The notes under the pieces: generated by a model
The model's input: only the letters and a program-made list of their open reading frames with translations
Told to the model about the DNA's origin: nothing
Databases searched by the model: none
Translations under genes and position numbers: made by a program
Part shown: one piece after another, positions 16,053 through 24,710 of the stretch
Position numbering within the stretch: the first letter of the stretch is position 1
Layout of the letters: every line of letters begins with the position of its first letter
NCBI GenBank assembly: GCA_003248755.1
Contig: QFQW01000026.1
Coordinates: forward strand, 1 to 45,460
DNA from: Chryseobacterium sp.
GTDB lineage: Bacteria; Bacteroidota; Bacteroidia; Flavobacteriales; Weeksellaceae
Direction of reading: 5' to 3'
Length of the DNA stretch: 45,460 bases

Positions 16053-17252
16053 ATGCTAAAGTCCATTATTATTTCAATATCCTGTTTTTCAATGATTTTT
16101 GTTTCTTGTCAAGAAAAAGAATCTATCAAAAATCTTGCTCCTGTAGAAAAAGAAAAACCAAATTCGAACAACAAACCGGCTTTTGAAGGACAAACAAGAG
16201 TAATGGGCTACAAAACGCAGACAGAATATCAGGTTGATGTTATTAATACAAATCTTGGAAGGCCATGGGGAATTGCACAGTTGCCTAATCAAAATTTTCT
16301 GATTACAGAGAAAACCGGATTTATCAATCTTGTGTCCCCAGACGGAAAATATGTAACAAAAATAACCGGTCTTCCAAAAGTTGACAGTCGTGGACAAGGC
16401 GGACTTTTAGATATTGTAATTGACCCTGACTTTGAAAATAATCAAACGATTTATTGGTCGTTTTCAGAACCTTACGAAAAAGGAAATCTCACTTCTGTTG
16501 GAAAAGGCGTTCTTTCGACAAATAAAGTTGAAGATGCCAAAATTATCTTCCGGGCAACACCTTCTTATGACGGAAGACTGCATTATGGAAGCCGATTGGC
16601 TTTTGATAAATCCGGAAATCTATTTCTGAGTACAGGTGAAAGGTCTGACTTGGAAACACGTCCGTTGGCTCAGGATTTAAAAGCTTATTTGGGGAAAATC
16701 ATTAAAATCGATAAAAACGGAAAACCTGCTGCAGGTAATCCTTTCATAGGAAGTAACGAAGCGCAACCAGAAATCTATTCTTACGGACATAGAAATCCAC
16801 AAGGAATTGCCATTCATCCTGAAACCGGAGAGCTTTGGGAAACCGAAATGGGACCGAGAGGCGGCGATGAAATCAATCTCATACAACCCGGAAAGAACTA
16901 CGGCTGGCCAACCATCACCTATGGAATCGAATATTCCGGACAGAAAATCAATAATGGATTAACAAAAAAATATGGTCTTGAGCAGCCGGTTTACTATTGG
17001 GACCCGGTCATTTCTCCAAGCGGAATTACATTTTACACAGGAAACATTGTCGAATGGAAAAATAACCTTTTCATTGCGTGTCTGAGTGGAGAAAAAATTG
17101 ACAGAATCATCCTTGAAAATAATAAAGTGGTTGGGGAAGAACGCCTTTTAGAAGACCAGCACGAGAGATTCCGTGATGTTTTTGATGGAAAAGACGGGAA
17201 TCTTTATGCTGTTACGGACAGTGGGAAATTGTATAGAATCTCTAAGAAATAA
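16053..17252 (+). CDS. PQQ-dependent sugar dehydrogenase-like lipoprotein (YliI/Asd family)
   Basis: A 399-residue six-bladed beta-propeller of the soluble glucose/aldose dehydrogenase family, which oxidises sugars with the cofactor PQQ in the periplasm. The signal ends in the lipobox FVSC with Cys19. Key blocks: GRPWGIAQLPNQNFLITEKTG, QGGLLDIVIDPDF, GRLHYGSRLAF with the likely catalytic base His177, LFLSTGERSD, GHRNPQGIAIHPETGELWETE, MGPRGGDEINLIQPGKNYGW and VISPSGITFYTG. Length is normal. Substrate is uncertain. It is divergent from the blaI-like gene with a 101-base spacer holding the BlaI operator, so it may belong to the same regulon (inference). It ends directly against tsaB, with no base between the two stop codons. 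Confidence 0.92.
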   Translation: MLKSIIISISCFSMIFVSCQEKESIKNLAPVEKEKPNSNNKPAFEGQTRVMGYKTQTEYQVDVINTNLGRPWGIAQLPNQNFLITEKTGFINLVSPDGKYVTKITGLPKVDSRGQGGLLDIVIDPDFENNQTIYWSFSEPYEKGNLTSVGKGVLSTNKVEDAKIIFRATPSYDGRLHYGSRLAFDKSGNLFLSTGERSDLETRPLAQDLKAYLGKIIKIDKNGKPAAGNPFIGSNEAQPEIYSYGHRNPQGIAIHPETGELWETEMGPRGGDEINLIQPGKNYGWPTITYGIEYSGQKINNGLTKKYGLEQPVYYWDPVISPSGITFYTGNIVEWKNNLFIACLSGEKIDRIILENNKVVGEERLLEDQHERFRDVFDGKDGNLYAVTDSGKLYRISKK

Positions 17253-17939
17253 TTATTGTTTTTTAACTCTGTCAGCTTTCTTAATTCCCTGAAAATTTTT
17301 CAGATAAAAAGGTTCAAAATAAGCAACATTTTCGAAATCTTGTTGATTAAATTTCTCAACTGATTTTTTAATCAAACCTTTTGCTGATGGATAAATATCA
17401 GATTTAAATTCTGCATTTGGAAGATTCAATATTTCCTGAGCTTTTTTTGCGCCGTCACCAATAAAGAGAATTTTCTTGTCAGCCAATTCTGAAAATGAAT
17501 TTTCATCAAGGATTTTGGCTTCGGTTTCAGAAATCATTTCACCAAATTTCCCATCAAAAATAGCTGTGTAAACTTCCATTCTTCTGGCATCAATCAAAGG
17601 AATAATCAATTCGAATCCTTGGTTTATGAAATCCTCAACCATAGAATCCAAAGAATTAACTGCAATCAGAGGAAGCTTTAAACCATAACAAAAACCTTTT
17701 GCAGAGGCAGCTCCAATTCTAAGTCCTGTGTAAGAGCCCGGGCCTTTGCCAAGAGAAATAGCATCCAAATCTTTCAAAGAAATTTCTGCGCCCTCCAAAG
17801 CCCATTCTACAAAACTGTGAAGGCTTTCGGATTGTTTGTAATTATCTGAAACTTCTTCGCAAAGGCATAATAATTTTTCGCCATCAGAAATGGCAACAGA
17901 ACAGTTTTTGGACGAGGTTTCTATGTGAAGGATTTTCAT
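17253..17939 (-). CDS. tsaB: tRNA threonylcarbamoyladenosine biosynthesis protein TsaB
   Basis: Partner of TsaD and TsaE in making t6A at position 37 of ANN-decoding tRNAs. The 228-residue protein has the ASKHA-type start MKILHIETSSKNCSVAIS, the block LDAISLGKGPGSYTGLRIGAASAKGFCYG (about residues 59-87) and the following LPLIAVNSLDSM; the region IPLIDARRMEVYTAIFD is also family-typical. Length is normal for TsaB. A -7-like TAACTTTG stands 4 bases upstream of the ATG, so the transcript could be almost leaderless, but no -33 box is clear. It converges with the sugar dehydrogenase gene with zero spacing and no visible terminator. Confidence 0.95.
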   Translation of the reverse strand: MKILHIETSSKNCSVAISDGEKLLCLCEEVSDNYKQSESLHSFVEWALEGAEISLKDLDAISLGKGPGSYTGLRIGAASAKGFCYGLKLPLIAVNSLDSMVEDFINQGFELIIPLIDARRMEVYTAIFDGKFGEMISETEAKILDENSFSELADKKILFIGDGAKKAQEILNLPNAEFKSDIYPSAKGLIKKSVEKFNQQDFENVAYFEPFYLKNFQGIKKADRVKKQ

Positions 17940-17993
17940 TTGCCAAAGTTATGAATTAAAAAATCCTTTCTAAAATTTAGAATTATCTAATCA

Positions 17994-18554
17994 TTATTTT
18001 TTCTCTATTATTCTATTGATTTTCGGTTGCAAAAACCAAATTCCAATCGGGAAGAACCAAAGAAGAAAAAACTCCCCAGCAAAGTCTACAAACTTTGCAT
18101 CCTTTTGCAATTCCGCCGTTTTGATTGATTTTGCGGTGATATAAACAACATAGAAAAAACTAAAAACAGCAAATAAATGTATCGGGAAAATCAGAACAAT
18201 CCACCAAATATGGAAGTTATGTTCGGTGGTTGTCAAAACAAATCCTGTCGGAAAAACAAGAAAAGCCAAAAACATATACACTACAGGGAAAATTATGAAA
18301 AACCAGATTCCGTTAGACGAAGATTTCAGATTGTTGTCTTGTATTTTTTGATTCATCCCGTGATTCAGGAAGTAATACCAGCTTAATAACAGGCTTAAAG
18401 AACCTGCGCATCCTATTGCCATTGCAAATCCCGTATAAATTGTATCTTGTGAATAAGTCAATACCAGATAAAAAAGTCCGATAACTACAATAAAAGTTAT
18501 AAAAAACAATAGAAAAACGTTCCAATGTTTTGATTTGAGAAAAAAGCGTTCCAT
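17994..18554 (-). CDS. Multi-pass membrane protein of unknown function
   Basis: A 186-residue membrane protein, not recognised. The ATG at 18552-18554 (MERFFLKSKHWNVF) is preferred because the longer form would overlap the upstream gene and add a soluble piece out of step with the first helix. Hydrophobic segments are at about residues 11-34, 40-62, 80-103 and 110-137, with a fifth weaker one near 158-176; the C-terminus is charged (NRIIEKK). No motif suggests an enzyme. It lies 20 bases after the NTF2-like gene in the same direction, so they may be a pair. Confidence 0.6.
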   Translation of the reverse strand: MERFFLKSKHWNVFLLFFITFIVVIGLFYLVLTYSQDTIYTGFAMAIGCAGSLSLLLSWYYFLNHGMNQKIQDNNLKSSSNGIWFFIIFPVVYMFLAFLVFPTGFVLTTTEHNFHIWWIVLIFPIHLFAVFSFFYVVYITAKSIKTAELQKDAKFVDFAGEFFLLWFFPIGIWFLQPKINRIIEKK

Positions 18555-18574
18555 ATGTTTTGTTTTTTGATGGG

Positions 18575-19006
18575 TTACAATTTTGATGTCACAGCTTGCC
18601 GGCTCCACAACTTCCAAATTCCTTTTTGCCGAATCCAGAATTCGAGAACAGAAAGCTTCATTTCGAATTCATCATTTTTATAAAATCCTTTCACCATAAT
18701 GATTCTTCTGATGCTGGCATATTTATTTTTGATTTTAAATTCCTTCAGTTCAGTTTGTTTTACGGATTCATACTTCACTTTTCCAGATTCGAAATCCTTT
18801 TTGAAATCTGCATAATTCTGAACCCAGCCATTGGAATGCCCAAAAGAAATATCATCTGAAAATAATTCTAATATCTTGGAATTGTTATTTTGCATCAACG
18901 AATCCAACTTTGAAACCTGTATCAATAATGCTTTTTCTGTCTTGGAATATTTCTGTGAAAATCCCAGAACAAAACAGAAAAAGACAAGAATTTGCAGTAG
19001 TTTCAT
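18575..19006 (-). CDS. Exported NTF2-like (DUF4440/SnoaL-like) protein
   Basis: A 143-residue protein with an N-terminal signal peptide (LLQILVFFCFVLGFSQ, cut probably after residue 17). The rest fits a cone-shaped NTF2-like fold of the DUF4440 type: helix ALLIQVSKLDSLMQNNN, strand LELFSDDISFGHSNGWVQNY, DFKKDFESGKVKYESV, and C-terminal strands (ASIRRIIMVKGFY, FEMKLSVLEFWIRQKGIWKL). WSRQAVTSKL closes the last strand. Such proteins are often carriers or small-molecule binders, and the ligand cannot be read from sequence. It precedes the membrane protein gene by 20 bases. Confidence 0.7.
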   Translation of the reverse strand: MKLLQILVFFCFVLGFSQKYSKTEKALLIQVSKLDSLMQNNNSKILELFSDDISFGHSNGWVQNYADFKKDFESGKVKYESVKQTELKEFKIKNKYASIRRIIMVKGFYKNDEFEMKLSVLEFWIRQKGIWKLWSRQAVTSKL

Positions 19007-19052
19007 TTTATAACGATTGCGAAATATTATTTATACAAAAATACGCCTTAAA

Positions 19053-19080
19053 ATTGAAAAATCCCGAACAGGTCGGGATT
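19053..19080 (-). terminator. Terminator after the SDR gene
   Basis: ATCCCGA/TCGGGAT stem with a five-base loop (ACAGG on the plus strand). Read on the minus strand it is followed by TTTTTC and further T, and lies about 57 bases after the SDR stop and before the NTF2-like gene. Confidence 0.7.
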
Positions 19081-19136
19081 GATTATTGTCATAAAACTAA
19101 AGATATTTTAAATTTTTAATAAAAACGAAATATGTT

Positions 19137-19886
19137 TTATTTTCTGTAAATCGTTCTTGGCTCAGCCTGCGCTTTTGGATAAATAGTCATATCAGAAACC
19201 GAAATTCTTTCCGGAACATTGATGCAATAAGCAATCGCATCGGCAATATCTTCTGCTTTCAAAGCTTCATAACCAGCGTAAACAGATGAGGCTCTTTCAG
19301 AATCACCTTTGAACCTCACTTTCGAGAAATCGGTTTCTACGGCACCCGGTTGTATGTTCGTAACACGAATTCCGAATTCTGTCAGCTCTATTCTCATTCC
19401 TTCGGAAATCACATCAACGGCTTTTTTGGAGGCGCAGTAAACCACGCCATTTGCATAAGTCTGTCTAGCTGCAACGGAACTGATATTGATAATCTGCCCG
19501 TTTTGTTTTTCTTTCATCAGTTTAATGATTGGTTGGGAAACATAAAGCAATCCTTTCACATTTCCGTCCATCATTGAGTTCCAGTCATCTATATTTCCGT
19601 CAGAAATCGGGTCTAGTCCGTGAGCATTTCCGGCATTATTAATCAAAACATCAATATTTTTCCAATTTTCTGGAAGCGAATTGATGGCAGAAAAAACTTC
19701 ATCAGAATTTCTGACATCAAAACTTAATGTGAAAATTTCAGTTTCTTTTGATAGTTCGGTTTGGAGTTCTTCGAGAACAGTTTTATTTCTTCCGCAAAGA
19801 ATCAATCTGTTTTTTTGTTGTGCTAATAGGATTGCTGTGGCTTTCCCTATTCCGGAAGTTGCTCCGGTGATGAATATTGTTTTCAA
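19137..19886 (-). CDS. NADP-dependent short-chain dehydrogenase (YdfG-like)
   Basis: A 249-residue classical SDR. The Rossmann cofactor loop GATSGIG is at residues 8-14, CGRN at 31-34 points to NADP, NNAGNAHG at 83-90, and the catalytic set is S137, Y150 and K154 (NISSVAA, VVYCASKK). It most resembles the YdfG group (3-hydroxy acid or L-serine/L-allo-threonine dehydrogenase), including GMRIELTEFGIRVTNIQPGAVETDFS. The start codon must be TTG (19884-19886): an in-frame stop lies a few codons upstream and the next Met is past the cofactor loop. It stands alone, with its own terminator. Confidence 0.9.
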   Translation of the reverse strand: MKTIFITGATSGIGKATAILLAQQKNRLILCGRNKTVLEELQTELSKETEIFTLSFDVRNSDEVFSAINSLPENWKNIDVLINNAGNAHGLDPISDGNIDDWNSMMDGNVKGLLYVSQPIIKLMKEKQNGQIINISSVAARQTYANGVVYCASKKAVDVISEGMRIELTEFGIRVTNIQPGAVETDFSKVRFKGDSERASSVYAGYEALKAEDIADAIAYCINVPERISVSDMTIYPKAQAEPRTIYRK

Positions 19887-20067
19887 TTTTATTATGATTT
19901 AAAGAACAAAATTAAAACTTAATATCTTAAAAAGAGTTTTACTGATATGTATTATTTCTAGAAATTAGTTTTGATTGAGTATAATTTTTGGTATTTTCAA
20001 AACCATTTTGGGACACCTTATTCAAAGTTTTAAAAAAACATTCTTCATTTGTCATAATTTTGTGTTT

Positions 20068-21087
20068 ATGTGGAAGCAAAAAAACATATTCACGGGGATT
20101 TTCATTTCATTGTTTGTGGCAGCAATAGTTTTTATTCCGAGACCTATTTCAAAAACTATTTTTTCGCCATCTTGGGAAGGCGGTTTCATCTCTTTTATCC
20201 ATGCATTTTTATGTTGGCTGTTTTCTCAATGGTCTTTTTATTCTAGAAAAAATACTTCATTATTTTTAAAATCTCTATTATGTGGGGCATTCAGTATTGT
20301 CATCTCTTTTATAGGATTTTATATTATTTATTTTTTCCCGGAAATTTTTAAAAATCTCCATCAATTTTCCTTGAAAAAAGTATTATTGTTTTTTATTATT
20401 CGAGGTATTATTGTTGCGGCTTTTACATTTTTTATTATATATCTTATTTTTGTGAGCGAAGAATCTTCCCGGTTGAAACGAGAAGCCGAAAATATTAAAA
20501 AAGACCATCTCGAAGCCAGACTTTATGCTTTACAACAGCAGATTAGCCCACACTTCCTTTTTAATGCACTTAGTACTTTGAGGAATATTGCACAAGACAA
20601 AACCACAAAAAATTATGTCGTTCAATTCAGCAATGTTTTTCGATATTTATTAGATGCCAATAATTCTCCTCTGGTTTTTTTAAAAGATGAAATGGTTTTT
20701 ACAAAATCCTATCTGCATATTCTTCAAGAACGATTTGAAAATGCATTAAATATTCATTTGGACATTCCTGAAAAATATAATCTCTATCAATTACCCCCAA
20801 TTGCGATACAAATACTTATAGAAAATGCTATAAAACATAATATTGTGTCGCTGGAAGAACCTCTGACCATTAGTATATTCATAGACGAGAACAATGAAAT
20901 GCTTGTGATAGAAAACACATTGCAATTAAAAATATCTGTTGAGGAAAGTACGGGAACAGGATTGAAGAACATTCAGGAAAGATATCTTCTTCTTTCTCAA
21001 AAAAAGATCCATATTGAACAAATTAAAAATAAATTTATAGTAAGCATACCATTACTAAAATCCAGCTATGAAAATATTAATAATTGA
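20068..21087 (+). CDS. LytS/YehU-type sensor histidine kinase
   Basis: A 339-residue membrane kinase (start ATG at 20068, MWKQKNIFTG; a TTG start 31 codons earlier is less likely). Four helices lie at about residues 6-24, 38-56, 67-90 and 104-130, with no extracellular sensor domain of size. A short linker helix leads to the His_kinase block QQQISPHFLFNALSTLRNIA with the phosphoacceptor His162, and then the ATPase domain with LPPIAIQILIENAIKHN (N box) and GTGLKNIQERYLLL (G box). The stop overlaps the response regulator gene by 20 bases, which makes them a two-component pair. The signal is unknown; membrane-embedded sensing is likely. Confidence 0.93.
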   Translation: MWKQKNIFTGIFISLFVAAIVFIPRPISKTIFSPSWEGGFISFIHAFLCWLFSQWSFYSRKNTSLFLKSLLCGAFSIVISFIGFYIIYFFPEIFKNLHQFSLKKVLLFFIIRGIIVAAFTFFIIYLIFVSEESSRLKREAENIKKDHLEARLYALQQQISPHFLFNALSTLRNIAQDKTTKNYVVQFSNVFRYLLDANNSPLVFLKDEMVFTKSYLHILQERFENALNIHLDIPEKYNLYQLPPIAIQILIENAIKHNIVSLEEPLTISIFIDENNEMLVIENTLQLKISVEESTGTGLKNIQERYLLLSQKKIHIEQIKNKFIVSIPLLKSSYENINN

Positions 21088-21832
21088 AGATGAAATAAAA
21101 ACAGCAAGAGAATTGAAAGAAATGATAATATCTCTTGTAGAAGATGTTGAAATTCCGGATTTTATATCTTCTGTAAAAGCGGCTGTTTCCTGGTTTGAAA
21201 AAAATAATGAACCTGATTTGATTTTTTCTGATATTCAGCTTGCTGACGGTTTGTGTTTTGAAATTTTCAAACATATTTCTATTAATGTTCCCGTTATTTT
21301 TTGTACCGCTTTCAACCAATATGCGATCAATGCTTTCGAGACCAATAGTATAGATTATCTTCTAAAGCCTATTGAAGAAATCAAGTTACGGACTGCAATC
21401 GAAAAATACAATAAAATTAAAAATTTTTATCAGGGCCCTCCTGAAAATTTCAACAAAAAAATCCAACATATCGTAGATGAGCTTTCTTATAATCACAAGT
21501 CTACTTTACTAGTTTATCTGCAGGACAAAATTATTCCTATTAAAACAGAAGATATAATGTTTATACATTCCTCTGAAGGTATTGTGAGACTATTTTCGCA
21601 TAATCAGAAAAGCTATTTAATAAATCAAACGCTTGAAGCTCTTGAAGTACAACTATCTCCAAAACAGTTTTATAGAGCAAACCGTCAGTTTATCATCAAC
21701 CGAGATGCAATAGAAACCGTGCATCAGTATTTTGGCAGAAAACTTCTTGTAAAGCTTATATTCCCTACTCCTGAAAACATTACAATCAGTAAAATACGAA
21801 CAACCGAATTTCTAAAGTGGATTGAAATTTAA
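21068..21832 (+). CDS. LytTR-family response regulator
   Basis: A 254-residue regulator. The receiver domain (1-120) has the acidic pocket IIEDE, phosphoacceptor Asp55 in LIFSDIQLADG, Thr80 in IFCTAFNQY and Lys100 in DYLLKPIEE. A linker leads to the LytTR DNA-binding domain (about 145-254) with DKIIPIKTEDIMFIHSSEGI, QFYRANRQFIINRDAIETVH and a basic end. LytTR proteins bind as dimers to direct repeats upstream of target promoters. The gene overlaps the kinase gene by 20 bases. The nearest likely targets are the lipoprotein and Spy-like genes 106 bases downstream. Confidence 0.94.
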   Translation: MKILIIEDEIKTARELKEMIISLVEDVEIPDFISSVKAAVSWFEKNNEPDLIFSDIQLADGLCFEIFKHISINVPVIFCTAFNQYAINAFETNSIDYLLKPIEEIKLRTAIEKYNKIKNFYQGPPENFNKKIQHIVDELSYNHKSTLLVYLQDKIIPIKTEDIMFIHSSEGIVRLFSHNQKSYLINQTLEALEVQLSPKQFYRANRQFIINRDAIETVHQYFGRKLLVKLIFPTPENITISKIRTTEFLKWIEI

Positions 21833-21874
21833 TTTGGGAAATTTCATTCAGCGTTTTGTCCATTACACTGTTTT

Positions 21875-21908
21875 TTAATGCATTAAAGCAAATTCACGGA
21901 TTAACTTT
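21875..21908 (+). promoter_or_regulatory. Possible promoter/control region before the lipoprotein gene
   Basis: A perfect 12-base palindrome TTAATGCATTAA (21875-21886) and a -7-like TAACTTTG (about 21902-21909) lie upstream of the ATG at 21939. CATTA also occurs at 21861, exactly 20 bases before the CATTA at 21881, which could be a direct repeat for the LytTR regulator. No good -33 box is present, as is usual for activated promoters. This is a suggestion, not an established site. Confidence 0.3.
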
Positions 21909-21938
21909 GTTGTATTAATAATTAAAAAATACTTGAAA

Positions 21939-22694
21939 ATGAAAACAAAAACCGATTTTAGTAATATATTTTCTACAAATTCAAGCTGGATATTGAGAAT
22001 TTTTTTGGTCGGATGTTTAGCAATGACATCATGTAATAAGGATAGAGATGATGATTCTCAAACTGTAACAACTGATGATGCTGCAGAGATCGTAACAGGG
22101 GCTGTCTCTTCTGAAAGTTATGGATTAGTTTCCACTATCGATGATGCCTCTACAACTGCTGCTGCAAAAGGTGTTTATACAGACACTCCCAGCATTTCTT
22201 GTGGGGAAACTTACAGTAATAATTTAGCTGCAGCTCAAAGCAACAATTATTTTAGCTATAATTACAATATTAATGGTTCATATCTTTTAGGATGTTCAAA
22301 TTTAGGAATACCTCAGTCATTAAATTATACACATTCTATGACAGGAAGCTATTCTACAGCCAGAATTGCAAGCGATGATAGCGCAAATGGTAATATGCTA
22401 ATTACTGGAATTTCTCCTCAATCTCAAAACATTACGATAAACGGAAACTATTTGAGAAAAGGATCTGAAACATTCAAGATTAAGTCCAAAAACGTAGAAA
22501 GTAGTATTAATATGACAATTTCAAATCTTAGTGTCAATAAAACTTCTCTGGTTATTGCATCAGGAACCGGAACCTTAAGTATTGAAGCAAAATCAAATAG
22601 TAAAGAATATTCTTTCACAGGAACAATAATATTTAACGGAGATAAAACCGCAACGCTTGTTATCAATGGTATCAGTTACATAATCGACTTATAA
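21939..22694 (+). CDS. Lipoprotein of unknown function downstream of the LytTR pair
   Basis: A 251-residue lipoprotein, not recognised. The ATG at 21939 gives a long N-region (MKTKTDFSNIFSTNSSW), a hydrophobic core and the lipobox AMTSC with Cys32, followed by an acidic stretch NKDRDDDS, typical of Bacteroidota surface-exported lipoproteins. The mature part is Ser/Thr/Asn-rich with beta-strand-like segments, two Cys (about residues 84 and 113) that could form a disulfide, and no catalytic motif. The gene is followed 16 bases later by a Spy-like gene; both probably belong to the regulon of the upstream two-component pair. Confidence 0.7.
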   Translation: MKTKTDFSNIFSTNSSWILRIFLVGCLAMTSCNKDRDDDSQTVTTDDAAEIVTGAVSSESYGLVSTIDDASTTAAAKGVYTDTPSISCGETYSNNLAAAQSNNYFSYNYNINGSYLLGCSNLGIPQSLNYTHSMTGSYSTARIASDDSANGNMLITGISPQSQNITINGNYLRKGSETFKIKSKNVESSINMTISNLSVNKTSLVIASGTGTLSIEAKSNSKEYSFTGTIIFNGDKTATLVINGISYIIDL

Positions 22695-22710
22695 TTTCAA
22701 AAACCAGACA

Positions 22711-23097
22711 ATGATAAAACATTTTAAAGTATTGATATTCATTATGCTCATGTCTGTAATTTCCGCTTCAGGATTATCGGCACAAAGTCAAAAATTATTT
22801 GACCTTATTTCAGATAATAATCTTCTTGAAAAAGCAACAATGATGATGCGGGAAAAGTATAATCTAACAGCCGATCAATACGAAAAAGTCCTTGCAATTA
22901 ATGCCACTTTTGCAGAAAAAGCAAAACTGATTGTATTAAGTGATAATAGCAAACTGAGTAAAATCATAGCCATTAAACCATTAGCTAAGCAAAGAGAAGA
23001 AGCTCTAAAAAAAATATTCACGGAAAAGCAGTGGAAAATCTATACTGAGTTCAAAAAAGAAAGAGAAAGCTTGAGAAAAGCGTGGATGGAAAAATAA
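22711..23097 (+). CDS. Small exported helical protein, Spy/CpxP-like
   Basis: A 128-residue exported protein. The signal peptide (MIKHFKVLIFIMLMSVISAS, then GLSAQ) is cut probably before SQKLF. The mature protein is nearly all helix, with KYNLTADQYEKVLAINATFAEKAK and a matching second half (REEALKKIFTEKQWKIYTEFKKERESLRKA), the L-T-x-x-Q then W/Y-x-x-F spacing seen in Spy/CpxP-like periplasmic proteins. Those act as chaperones or stress sensors at the envelope; here the role is inferred only. Its place behind a LytS/LytTR pair and a lipoprotein fits an envelope response unit. Confidence 0.65.
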   Translation: MIKHFKVLIFIMLMSVISASGLSAQSQKLFDLISDNNLLEKATMMMREKYNLTADQYEKVLAINATFAEKAKLIVLSDNSKLSKIIAIKPLAKQREEALKKIFTEKQWKIYTEFKKERESLRKAWMEK

Positions 23098-23130
23098 AAA
23101 CACTATGTAAATATATATCTTTCAACCAAT

Positions 23131-23164
23131 AAGAATTATATGAAAAATTTTTCATATAATTCTT
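23131..23164. terminator. Perfect 34-base palindrome between convergent genes, likely terminator
   Basis: The 17-base arm AAGAATTATATGAAAAA is followed directly by its exact reverse complement. It is A/T-rich, with a T-run after it (TGTTTTTAC). It lies 33 bases after the Spy-like gene and 50 bases beyond the msrB stop, so probably ends both transcripts. Confidence 0.6.
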
Positions 23165-23214
23165 TGTTTTTACATTTACTCTTTTTTAGTTAGAAAACTT
23201 ATTATTTTCCGAAT

Positions 23215-23754
23215 TTATTTCTTATCTCGCTGAAAATCCAGACTAACAGAATTCATACAATATCGAGTTCCTGTTGGCGGCGGACCATCATTGAAAACGT
23301 GTCCTAAATGCGACTCGCATCGTTTGCAAAGTACCTCGATGCGTTCCATTCCGTGAGAAGAATCTCGTTTGTAAATGACGCCGTCTTTGTCAGCTTCAAA
23401 AAAACTCGGCCATCCGCAAGTGCTTGCAAATTTGGAACTTGAACGAAACAAATGATTTCCACAGACCGCACAATAATATTCTCCTACTTCATCAAAATCA
23501 TTATACTTTCCGGTGAAGGGATATTCTGTATTAGCTTCTCTTGCAATGGCATAAACATCCGGCGGAAGGATTTTTTTCCATTCTGCATTGGAGACATTCA
23601 GTTTGGTTTTATCGGTTCTTGAGTAATAAGGATTGTTAGCGTGTGTATTATCTTCCATTTTTGTTTGTTGTTGGGGTTTGGTTAAATCAAATTTTTTCTG
23701 CGCACATTGCTGCAAAAATAAGGTCATTAACATTAAAAAAACTGTATTTTTCAT
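23215..23754 (-). CDS. msrB: Exported peptide-methionine (R)-S-oxide reductase
   Basis: Reduces methionine-R-sulfoxide in oxidised proteins. The 179-residue protein has an N-terminal export signal (residues 1-16) ending in LQQC; Cys17 could be lipidated, though Gln before it is not a standard lipobox, so plain secretion is also possible. The MsrB domain (about 50-175) has two zinc CxxC pairs (YYCAVCG and VLCKRCE), GWPSFFEA, SHLGHVFNDGP and the catalytic Cys166 in RYCMNSVSL. The resolving Cys also appears to be present (STCGWPSF). It is a single-gene unit convergent with the Spy-like operon. Confidence 0.95.
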   Translation of the reverse strand: MKNTVFLMLMTLFLQQCAQKKFDLTKPQQQTKMEDNTHANNPYYSRTDKTKLNVSNAEWKKILPPDVYAIAREANTEYPFTGKYNDFDEVGEYYCAVCGNHLFRSSSKFASTCGWPSFFEADKDGVIYKRDSSHGMERIEVLCKRCESHLGHVFNDGPPPTGTRYCMNSVSLDFQRDKK

Positions 23755-23828
23755 TTATGTAAATTTACGAAATATCATATCGAATTTCATTAGCATATGA
23801 TATTAATTAGTAACTTTAAACAAAAACT

Positions 23829-24707
23829 ATGCAGAAATTCTATTCTTTTATTCTAGTACTTATTACAAGTTTTCTTTTTGCTCAAAATTATTCGCCTTTG
23901 CTTGTTGAAGGAAATAAATGGCACGTTACACTTTATGACGGAAGTACAAGTCCAACCTGTCTTTATATTACTCAACAGACAACTTATGCTTATAAAATAG
24001 CCGGTGATAGTATTGTAAATGGTAAAACGTATAAAAAAATCGTTTTTGATTTCACTGGATACCCTTATATCCGAACTTGTGGAACAACTAATAATCAACA
24101 AAATAATTTTGCAGCACTTTTAAGAGAAGATGTAAATGAAAAAAAAATTTACAAAATTATTAATGGAACAACCGATGAAGTTGTCTTATATGATTTTTCT
24201 ATAAATATTGGTGACGCAATTCCACATCTCGGATATGACTTTGATAATAATTCAGGAAACAATGTCAATGCTATATCCAGGGGTGATGTGTTTAACAAAA
24301 ACGTGAAAGTATTTGCTACTTCCAATAGCTATATTTATGAAGGAATTGGTTCTGCTAGCGGATTGTTAGAATTTCCACGGTCTAGACCTTTTGAAACGGG
24401 TCGTTGGTTGGAATGTTTTGAAACATCATCCGGAATTTCCTGTAATAGTATTTTAGCAAATTCTGAATCTGTTTTTAAATCTTCAAATCCTAAATTATAT
24501 TTTTCTAAAGCCGATAAATCTTTCAAAGTGATTACTCCTGAAAATAAAAATATCAATGTTGAATTCTTTGATTCTGCGGGACAATTGGTAAAGCAAATCA
24601 ATACAAAAACAAATCAGTCATTTTATTTAAATCGAGACTTTAAAGGTCTTTTATTCTATAAAATAACTGATGATAAAATGTATTCCGGTAAAATTATTTT
24701 AGAGTAA
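23829..24707 (+). CDS. Secreted protein with T9SS type A sorting domain
   Basis: A 292-residue secreted protein. The signal peptide ends near FLFAQ/N (about residue 19). The body (residues 20-215) has strands such as NKWHVTLYDGSTSP, a CxxC-like pair and short Gly/Asn loops but no recognisable catalytic motif. The last ~70 residues (KSFKVITPENKNINVEFFDS, GQLVKQINTKT, DDKMYSGKIILE) form a Por-secretion-type sorting domain, with the KIILE end in place of the common K(I/V)IK. T9SS would carry it across the outer membrane to the surface. Its stop is 3 bases from that of the convergent acyl-CoA dehydrogenase. Confidence 0.8.
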   Translation: MQKFYSFILVLITSFLFAQNYSPLLVEGNKWHVTLYDGSTSPTCLYITQQTTYAYKIAGDSIVNGKTYKKIVFDFTGYPYIRTCGTTNNQQNNFAALLREDVNEKKIYKIINGTTDEVVLYDFSINIGDAIPHLGYDFDNNSGNNVNAISRGDVFNKNVKVFATSNSYIYEGIGSASGLLEFPRSRPFETGRWLECFETSSGISCNSILANSESVFKSSNPKLYFSKADKSFKVITPENKNINVEFFDSAGQLVKQINTKTNQSFYLNRDFKGLLFYKITDDKMYSGKIILE

Positions 24708-24710
24708 TTC

